Of a stretch of 10,459 bases of DNA, positions 1 to 5,863 are shown in pieces (the stretch's first letter is position 1; every line of letters starts with the position of its first letter). Position numbers and translations under genes: made by a program. The notes beneath the pieces were generated by a model, which saw only the letters and a program-made list of their open reading frames with translations, was not told the origin of the DNA and made no database searches. Source of the stretch: Spirochaetia bacterium (GTDB lineage: Bacteria > Spirochaetota > Spirochaetia > DTKZ01); contig JAISXE010000315.1 of assembly GCA_031270615.1 (NCBI GenBank), forward strand, positions 1-10,459. Reading direction: 5' to 3'.

Positions 1-18
1 TTTTGGACGGGTTTCAGG

Positions 19-321
19 CTAATACGTTTCCGGGGCGCTGCTTATTTTGTTGAAGATCCACAGAAACAGGCACGACACGATGCACGGCGGGATTATGTTG
101 ACGGAAAAAAACACGAGGCTTAAAAACCTGATATCCTGCACAAGAACATTGGCAAGACCCCCCGTAAAAGACCCGGCGGTTCCAACCAGGGCGGCACCCC
201 AGACTTTGCCGATGAAGTTTTTTTTCAGGACATAGCAAAAGAAAAGCGACAACCCGAAACCGATTACGATGTGGATAAGCCCTATGGTAACAAAATTGAC
301 CGGCACCTTTCTTTTATCCAT
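19..321 (-). CDS. small three-helix membrane protein, GlsB/YeaQ-like in layout
   Basis: This 100-residue protein has a short basic N-terminus (Lys3, Arg4, Lys5) and three hydrophobic segments at about residues 11-32, 38-60 and 66-91. The second segment is rich in Gly/Ala with small residues at regular spacing (GKVWGAALVGTAGSFTGGL, 38-56), and the third ends in a Trp-Ile-Phe-Asn-Lys motif. Size, helix count and the glycine-rich middle helix resemble the transglycosylase-associated (GlsB/YeaQ/YmgE) family, whose members are small inner-membrane proteins of unclear function. That link is a resemblance judged by eye. The ATG lies 3 nt after the TGA of the lipoprotein gene. GAGGG directly abuts the ATG, too close for a normal ribosome binding site, so translation is probably coupled to the upstream gene. 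It is the last gene of the operon inside the window; only 18 nt follow its TAG, and they show no terminator. Confidence 0.75.
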   Translation of the reverse strand: MDKRKVPVNFVTIGLIHIVIGFGLSLFFCYVLKKNFIGKVWGAALVGTAGSFTGGLANVLVQDIRFLSLVFFSVNIIPPCIVSCLFLWIFNKISSAPETY

Positions 322-324
322 CCC

Positions 325-1236
325 TCAAAATTGGACATATATCCCATACGCCGGACCGGCGTTTATGACAATCGCTTCGCTGTAGATGGGACTGAAGTTG
401 TCGTCCCTTCCGTATGCGACGACGCAAAAACCAACGCACAGGTTGCTCCCCGGCGTGTACCCGGACACGCGCTGCATGTCCGGATCCCCCGAATTATTGT
501 AATAGCTGTAATTTATTGTTTCCGGCGGTATGGAAGCGGTTGTTTCCGTTGATGTGGTATTGGATCTCGGTAAAAAGCTTTTCCGGTGGTTATTCTGTGT
601 CGTATTGAGGATCCTGTAGAGGTAAAAGTAGTTCGCCAAAGCAAGCGAAGGATTCAAAAGATAATCGCCGTTAAAAATCCTGAAGACAGGCTGGTCGGTC
701 TGGGAAGGCGCGGCGATTGAAATCGAGGCGCCCCAGATATTGGTCAGCCCGGTTCCCGCGCCGGTGGGAAAATTGATGGCATAGGTATAGGTTCCCGATG
801 AGGACACGGGAAGGAAGGGCCGGTTCGGGCGCTGCAGCGGGTTCGCGGGCGGCATGGCCGAGAGGTTGTCCGCCGTCCGGTGCAGGGGCAGGAACCCCTG
901 GGCCGTTATGGCGGCCTCGCTGGAGATATAGCGCTCATAGAAATAGCTTCTGTCCGCTTCGATGCCGCCTGTGGCGGAACTCTCAAGATAGAATTTGTAG
1001 AATACTTCGTATCCAAGAAAATTCTGGCTTGAAATAAGGCCATTGTTCTCCGTGTTGTGGTAAAACACGAGCCCGTTCGCCAAGCCGTCTCTCTGCACCC
1101 TCCAGTCTTCCACAGGATACAAATATATGAGCTTCTCCAGGCCACAGGAGGAAAAAACCAGCAGGAAGGCCGCAACCGCGAAGAGGTTTTGCAGGGTTTT
1201 AATGTACCGTTTTGTCCGGTATGAGTCCCGAAGCAT
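325..1236 (-). CDS. predicted lipoprotein, function unknown
   Basis: I do not recognise the family. From the ATG at 1236 the product is 303 residues: a long basic N-region (Arg/Lys at 3, 7, 9, 10, 13), a hydrophobic core (LFAVAAFLLVF, about 18-28) and Ser-Ser-Cys with Cys31 as the likely lipidated residue. Phe at -3 is unusual for an enterobacterial lipobox but acceptable under the looser spirochaetal pattern. The mature part is rich in Tyr, Asn, Ser and Thr and has no transmembrane segment, as expected of an envelope-facing protein. Near the C-terminus a Cys-Val-Gly-Phe-Cys pair sits in a beta-rich stretch that could be an Ig/Fn3-like strand; this is a guess. An upstream in-frame TTG at 1260 would add 8 residues but has no ribosome binding site, whereas the ATG has one. 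The gene overlaps the cyclase by 38 bp, suggesting coupled translation. Confidence 0.8.
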   Translation of the reverse strand: MLRDSYRTKRYIKTLQNLFAVAAFLLVFSSCGLEKLIYLYPVEDWRVQRDGLANGLVFYHNTENNGLISSQNFLGYEVFYKFYLESSATGGIEADRSYFYERYISSEAAITAQGFLPLHRTADNLSAMPPANPLQRPNRPFLPVSSSGTYTYAINFPTGAGTGLTNIWGASISIAAPSQTDQPVFRIFNGDYLLNPSLALANYFYLYRILNTTQNNHRKSFLPRSNTTSTETTASIPPETINYSYYNNSGDPDMQRVSGYTPGSNLCVGFCVVAYGRDDNFSPIYSEAIVINAGPAYGIYVQF

Positions 1237-3577
1237 CGAAGCCTTCCTCCGGCACGTCAATTAATTCATAAATAACAACGGGTTTGTTTTTCCCTTTTAC
1301 CCGTATATTATCCAGTTCGCGGACTACCACCCGGTCTTTTACCAGGCCGTAGGTATACTCGCTTAAGATGATATTGGTGGAATATGCCTTGTTTGTCCCT
1401 TCAAGGCGGGCACCCAGGTTCACGTTATCGCCCATCAGGGTATAGTTCATCCGTCCCGGCGAGCCCATGTTACCGACCGTCATGATACCGGAGTTGATGC
1501 CTATGCCGATGTTGATGTGTTTTTCTTTGGGCCAGCCCTTGTTCAGATCATGCAGGGCCTTCATTTGTTTGCAGGCGCATTTGCAGGCAAGTATGGCATG
1601 GTCCATCTGCGGCAGCGGGGCGCCCCAGAAGCACATGATTTCGTCCCCCACATATTTGTCCAGGGTCCCGTTGTATTCCTTGACGATTATATCGGTCATC
1701 GCGGTCAGATAAATATTCAGGTGGTTTACCAGTTCCTGGGGCGTCATGCTCTCCGACATGGTGGTGAAGCCCCGGATATCGGAGAAGAAAACGGTCAGTT
1801 CCCGGTCCACGCCGCCAAGCTCCGGGGGTTTTTTCAGAAGCTCGTCTACCACCTGGGGGCTTACGTATTTTCCGAACATTTCCCTGATCAGCCTTTTTTC
1901 CCTTTCTTCCGTCATGGTGCGGTAGACGACAATGGCCGTGAAAGTGACTACCGAGGCTATCGCCGGTAGGGAAAAATTCAGGATAAGCGCGTGGTAGTCG
2001 AATATGAATGTCGTCAGAATGAAATACGCGATGACCGCGAGGATGACCGCGAGGCCGGACAGGAGCGGCGAAAAACGGGAGGCAAGAAAAGCTATGCCCA
2101 GTGCCAGAAAGCAGAGGATGAGCATATCGAGCCACCAGGGAGCGTGGGTCAGGAATTTGTTCATGAGGATTGTGTTCAGGGCGTTCGCGTGTATCTCCAC
2201 CCCGAACATCAACCCGAAGGGGGTCGGCTTTTCGTCCGCAGCCATTCCCTGGGTAAACGAGCCGAGCATGACGATTTTATTGCGCAGGGCCCAGGTCCGC
2301 GGCCAGGCCGAGGGGTCCGGGCCGGGAACGCGGGAGGCGTATGTCGCGTAGGAACGGACCGGGAAAGTCCCCTCCCCGTCCGAGGTCGAAGGGGCACCCA
2401 TGTAATTGACCAGCATCTCCGCGTTTTCGTTTATGGGGATAAGGATTTCCTGAAGCTCCGCATCCCCGCCGGGGACGCGGTAGGGTATCCAGCTTTCGTT
2501 TTTGGCGTCAAAGTATTTTGGGGAAGGTATGCGTATATGGCTGCCTAGGACAACCTCTATGTCGCCCAGGGTCTTCCCGAAGTAGTTCAAGGCAAGGGAA
2601 AGCGTAACCGCAGGGGTAAAATTGTCCCGGTATTTTTTCAGCGTATAGTAGCTGAGATCGGTTTTCCCATCGCCGTCAATGTCCTCTTCCCTGAGCGGCG
2701 CGCCGCGCTGCATTTGTTTTTTCAGGGAAGTAAGCGCGGCTTCCGTCAGGGGGTACGGGGCGACATGGTCGATGCCTTCCGTGTCCGTCCAGCACAGCCA
2801 TTCGTAGTTTTCCCTGTCCAGCGCATAGCCGGAGGCGATGTCATCCAGTTTCAGCGTTTCGACAAGCCGCGAAGAGCGGGCCACCAGGGGCTGCCTGCGG
2901 TATATCTTGTCGTAATCTTCCAGATAATTCGCGTGCCCGTATCCCCGCGCCGCTTTTCCGTAGGGGATAAGCGGCGGCTGAAGGCCGTAAAAGGGCGTCA
3001 GCTTTTCCCAATTGCCCGAAACCTTCAGCGAACCGAACTCCGAGTATAGGGCTTCCTGCCTGCCGAAAAACTCGTCCCCGGTGCCGGCGGGCGGGGGGTT
3101 CAGGTCCAGGACGGTTTCCAGAAAAACCCTGCCGTTGTTTTGTATGCTTTCGGTAAGGAGCGCGTCGTTGACCGCCTGCTGGGTGTCGGGTTCAATAAAG
3201 AAAATATCCACAAAAATCGCGTTTTCCCTGTCGCCCTGGTTCTGGATATTGCTCAACGCGTCAAGCAGGTTCGCGTGGCGGTAGCGGGGAAAAGGCCAGC
3301 GACCGAAGGCGTTCAGGCTTGCGAAGTCGATTCCGAAAATCGTGATATCAGGCGAAATATCGGGGTTGCGGTCTTCCTGGGTAACGCTTTCCCGAATCTG
3401 CTCGCTTTGGGTCGTTTTCTTTAAATTGAAATGCGCGTCAAGGACCTTCAGTTCTATCCAGTCGGGCACGGAGGTAATCTGCCGGGTAAGAAGAAGCACG
3501 GCAACCGTGCCTGCGGCAATCACGAAACCAAAATACCGTGTTTCAAAAATTTTCAATCTTTTTCTGTTTCCCGCCAT
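1199..3577 (-). CDS. CHASE2-domain class III adenylate cyclase
   Basis: This 792-residue membrane enzyme is predicted to make cAMP from ATP. It has one N-terminal membrane segment (about 15-30), a large extracytoplasmic CHASE2 sensor (about 40-475), three membrane segments (about 483-500, 504-526, 529-551) and a cytoplasmic class III cyclase domain (about 590-772). CHASE2 hallmarks are FGID...GRWPFPR (81-98), VDIFFIEPD (123-131) and GVEIHANA (459-466). The catalytic set looks complete: metal Asp600 (FSDIRGFT) and Asp645 (KYVGDE), base-specifying Lys641 and Thr713, and transition-state Asn720 and Arg724. The Lys/Thr pair points to ATP rather than GTP and to the class IIIb type. The sensor carries an extra block of about 90 residues (234-326) with a calcium-loop-like motif at 299-307. 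Start: ATG 8 nt after the TPR gene, with a weak AGAAG ribosome binding site. The sensed signal is unknown. Confidence 0.93.
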   Translation of the reverse strand: MAGNRKRLKIFETRYFGFVIAAGTVAVLLLTRQITSVPDWIELKVLDAHFNLKKTTQSEQIRESVTQEDRNPDISPDITIFGIDFASLNAFGRWPFPRYRHANLLDALSNIQNQGDRENAIFVDIFFIEPDTQQAVNDALLTESIQNNGRVFLETVLDLNPPPAGTGDEFFGRQEALYSEFGSLKVSGNWEKLTPFYGLQPPLIPYGKAARGYGHANYLEDYDKIYRRQPLVARSSRLVETLKLDDIASGYALDRENYEWLCWTDTEGIDHVAPYPLTEAALTSLKKQMQRGAPLREEDIDGDGKTDLSYYTLKKYRDNFTPAVTLSLALNYFGKTLGDIEVVLGSHIRIPSPKYFDAKNESWIPYRVPGGDAELQEILIPINENAEMLVNYMGAPSTSDGEGTFPVRSYATYASRVPGPDPSAWPRTWALRNKIVMLGSFTQGMAADEKPTPFGLMFGVEIHANALNTILMNKFLTHAPWWLDMLILCFLALGIAFLASRFSPLLSGLAVILAVIAYFILTTFIFDYHALILNFSLPAIASVVTFTAIVVYRTMTEEREKRLIREMFGKYVSPQVVDELLKKPPELGGVDRELTVFFSDIRGFTTMSESMTPQELVNHLNIYLTAMTDIIVKEYNGTLDKYVGDEIMCFWGAPLPQMDHAILACKCACKQMKALHDLNKGWPKEKHINIGIGINSGIMTVGNMGSPGRMNYTLMGDNVNLGARLEGTNKAYSTNIILSEYTYGLVKDRVVVRELDNIRVKGKNKPVVIYELIDVPEEGFDASGLIPDKTVH
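1242..1250 (-). promoter_or_regulatory. ribosome binding site deciding the lipoprotein start
   Basis: The minus strand reads GGAGGAAGG here. It ends 5 nt before the ATG at 1236, and its GGAGG core is 9 nt away. It lies inside the 3' end of the cyclase gene. It favours the ATG over the in-frame TTG at 1260, whose upstream sequence is AT-rich and lacks any Shine-Dalgarno match. Confidence 0.65.
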
Positions 3578-3585
3578 AATTTCTT

Positions 3586-4320
3586 CTACTTTGAGATTTT
3601 ATTCTCTATCTGTAAACGGATTATACGATTATGGGCCAGTTTTGTCCAACTGCTGCCCGGGTAGTCGTCAAAAAGGCGGTTGTAATACGTTTTGGCCTCT
3701 TCAAACTTCCCGGTGCTTTCGGCGATCCTCCCCAGAAGGAGAAAGACCCGCGGCATATCGGGAAAGGCCCCGGAGAAATTTTCCGTGACGCGCCGCAGCG
3801 CCTCTGCGGCCTTCTCCGGATCGCCCGCCTCTTCCCAGGCTGCGGCCGCATTCAAAAGCGCGAAAGGCGCCACATAGCTTTTTGCGTGCTTTTCGGCAAG
3901 CGTCGTCCATATCCCTGCGGCCTCCCCGTATTCCTTCTTTTTGAAAGCGACGGAGGCCAGTATGTCGAAGGCCCGCGCCTGCGCGTACAAGCCATCGTAT
4001 TCCGCGGCAAGCGCTTCGGCCTCCCGCGTGAGATCCGTTTCAAGGGACTGCGCGCCGGAAACGACATCCGCTGCCGCGTTTTCCTTGTCCGCTTCGTCCC
4101 GCGCCTCCACCCACCGGGCGTTTTGCTTTTCCACCGCATCAAGCCGCACCAGCGAGGTTTCCTGCCGGCCCTTTCTGAATTGCAGCACAACCACAAGCCC
4201 GACAAGGCCGGCAACCACGATTATTGCCAGAAAAACAAACGCTTTTCGTCTGTGCTGCACGAACGAGGAAAGCGCGTCGATAAAATTCCGCTGCTCTGCA
4301 GCCTGCTCCGCTGTCGCCAT
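3586..4320 (-). CDS. membrane-anchored TPR protein, YfgM-like in layout
   Basis: The 244-residue product has a 26-residue cytoplasmic-type N-terminus ending in His-Arg-Arg-Lys, one membrane helix (about 27-47), a charged and coiled-coil-prone stretch (50-108) and then tetratricopeptide helices (about 115-148, 153-184, 190-222). Typical TPR signatures are visible, such as A-x-x-W-E-E-A-G-D-P-E-K-A-A-E-A (160-174) and G-K-F-E-E-A-K-x-Y-Y-N-x-L (204-216). One N-terminal helix followed by TPRs matches the layout of YfgM, an inner-membrane protein linked to the Sec translocon in E. coli, but many other TPR proteins look the same, so I give no symbol. Start: ATG at 4320 with TAAGGAG at 4327-4333, 6 nt upstream, which overlaps the TAA of the sigma54 activator gene. 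It may scaffold envelope proteins; its placement beside the cyclase and lipoprotein is suggestive only. Confidence 0.85.
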   Translation of the reverse strand: MATAEQAAEQRNFIDALSSFVQHRRKAFVFLAIIVVAGLVGLVVVLQFRKGRQETSLVRLDAVEKQNARWVEARDEADKENAAADVVSGAQSLETDLTREAEALAAEYDGLYAQARAFDILASVAFKKKEYGEAAGIWTTLAEKHAKSYVAPFALLNAAAAWEEAGDPEKAAEALRRVTENFSGAFPDMPRVFLLLGRIAESTGKFEEAKTYYNRLFDDYPGSSWTKLAHNRIIRLQIENKISK

Positions 4321-4330
4321 CGAAAACTCC

Positions 4331-5842
4331 TTACTTGTTTATTTCCAGTTCTTTTACAAGCTTTGTCAAATATGTCCGCTGAATACCCAGGGTTTTTGCC
4401 GTCTCCGTCTGGTTCCATTTGTGGGCTTTCAGGGTCTCGGCAAGAAAATATTTCTTGAAACACTGCACCGCTTCCTTGAAGGTTTTTCCGCTGTAGTTGT
4501 CCCCGGTGTTTCCCCTTCCCACAGGCAGAAGCAGGTCCTCCTGCCGTATCACGTCATCCCGCGCCATAACGACGGCCCGCTCAATGGCGTTTTCAAGCTC
4601 CCTCACGTTTCCCGGCCAGGAATACGTAAACATCTGCTGCGTTGCCGCCTCGGAAAACCCCTTGATCTTTTTGTTTACCTCCTGGTTGAATTTCTTCAAA
4701 AAGAAATTCGCCAGCTCCATGATGTCCTCCGGCCTCTGCCTCAGCGGGGGAACATACAGGGGAAGCACGTTTAGCCGGTAGTACAAATCGCTGCGGAAAC
4801 TCCCCTTCTCCACTTCCTTTTCGATGTCCTTGTTCGTGGCCGCCACGATGCGCACATCCGCGGAAACCGGATCGGCGGATCCCACGCGCTCGAAAACCTT
4901 GTGCTGCAAGACCCGCAGAAGCTTTGCCTGAAGCGTCAGGGATATGTCCCCGATTTCGTCGAGAAAGATTGTGCCGCCGCCGGCAAGCTCGAACCTTCCG
5001 CGCCTCATGGAAGTCGCGTCGGTAAAGGCACCTTTCACATGGCCGAAAAGCTCGCTTTCAAGAAGCCCTTCCGGCAGGGCCGAGCAGTTCACCCTGACAA
5101 AGGGACCCGCCCTGCGCTGGCTGTGCAGGTGTATCAGCTCCGCGAAAAGCTCCTTCCCCACCCCGCTTTCCCCGAGAATCAGAACTGAGGAATCGGAGGC
5201 CGCCACTTTTTTCGCTATGGCGATTTTTTCTTTGATGGCCTCGCTTATACCGATGAAGGTGTGAAACCCGGTTTTGGAAGCCACCTGGTCGCGGAGGATC
5301 CCGATTTCCTCGCGCGCGTTCTGGAAGCTCTGCATATTCCGGATGGCCAAAGCCGACTGCGCCGCGAAAACTTCCAGCCAGTCCAGGTCTTCCTGGCTGA
5401 AACGCCCGCCCCCTTTCTTGTTGATGATTTCGACGACGCCGATGGTTCTGTCCTTTGTGATCAGGGGAGCGACCGCGATGGAAACCGCCGGGAAGCCCAT
5501 TTGCCCGCTGAGGGCGGAGAAAAATTCCCCGTCTTTTTCCCCCTCGTTCACGATGAGGGACATTCCGCGTTCCGCGACCCGGCCGGCTATGCCGTCGTGC
5601 GGGCCGGGCGAAAAACGCCTTATTTCCGGTCCCCGGCAGCCCAGGGCGATCTCGAAAGAAAGCTTTTGGCTTTCCCTTTCCGCGAGGAGCAGGGAGGAAG
5701 CCTCCCCCCCCACCAAACGCATCGCCGACTCAAGGATCGTTGTCAAAAGGACCTGGAAATCATCGTGGTCCGTTTTGTTGATGAGATTGTTGATCTCAAC
5801 AAAAGTCTCGAATTTTTTCGGATCGATGGCCTGGCTGAACAT
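4331..5842 (-). CDS. sigma54-dependent transcriptional activator (GAF-AAA+-Fis HTH)
   Basis: This 503-residue enhancer-binding protein should activate RNA polymerase containing sigma54 by ATP hydrolysis. An N-terminal GAF domain (about 10-172), likely binding a small ligand, replaces the receiver domain of response regulators, so it is NifA/FhlA-like rather than two-component. The AAA+ domain (about 194-430) shows Walker A GESGVGKE (224-231), the sigma54 contact loop as GAFTDA (271-276), Walker B GTIFLDE (290-296), the arginine-finger region FRSDLYYR (349-356) and sensor II GNVREL (411-416). A Fis-type helix-turn-helix ends the protein (WNQTETAKTLGIQRTYLTKL, 476-495). The contact loop has Asp where the consensus GAFTGA has Gly. 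Start: ATG at 5842, 21 nt after the stop of cmk-rpsA, with only a weak AAG-type ribosome binding site. Its target promoters are not visible here. Confidence 0.93.
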   Translation of the reverse strand: MFSQAIDPKKFETFVEINNLINKTDHDDFQVLLTTILESAMRLVGGEASSLLLAERESQKLSFEIALGCRGPEIRRFSPGPHDGIAGRVAERGMSLIVNEGEKDGEFFSALSGQMGFPAVSIAVAPLITKDRTIGVVEIINKKGGGRFSQEDLDWLEVFAAQSALAIRNMQSFQNAREEIGILRDQVASKTGFHTFIGISEAIKEKIAIAKKVAASDSSVLILGESGVGKELFAELIHLHSQRRAGPFVRVNCSALPEGLLESELFGHVKGAFTDATSMRRGRFELAGGGTIFLDEIGDISLTLQAKLLRVLQHKVFERVGSADPVSADVRIVAATNKDIEKEVEKGSFRSDLYYRLNVLPLYVPPLRQRPEDIMELANFFLKKFNQEVNKKIKGFSEAATQQMFTYSWPGNVRELENAIERAVVMARDDVIRQEDLLLPVGRGNTGDNYSGKTFKEAVQCFKKYFLAETLKAHKWNQTETAKTLGIQRTYLTKLVKELEINK

Positions 5843-5863
5843 AGGTTCTTACTTTACCCGGCT

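Noticed and set aside
217..228. A-AAA-AAC slippery heptamer in an 8-A run of the last membrane-protein gene
   Set aside because: It is a true -1 slippery sequence in frame (Lys33-Lys34-Asn35), but the shifted product is a Cys/Arg-rich tail with no family resemblance, and I see no stimulatory structure; likely chance from a Lys-Lys-Asn codon run.
1236..1260. Longer lipoprotein starting at TTG 1260
   Set aside because: No Shine-Dalgarno site precedes it, while the ATG at 1236 has GGAGGAAGG and already gives a complete signal peptide.
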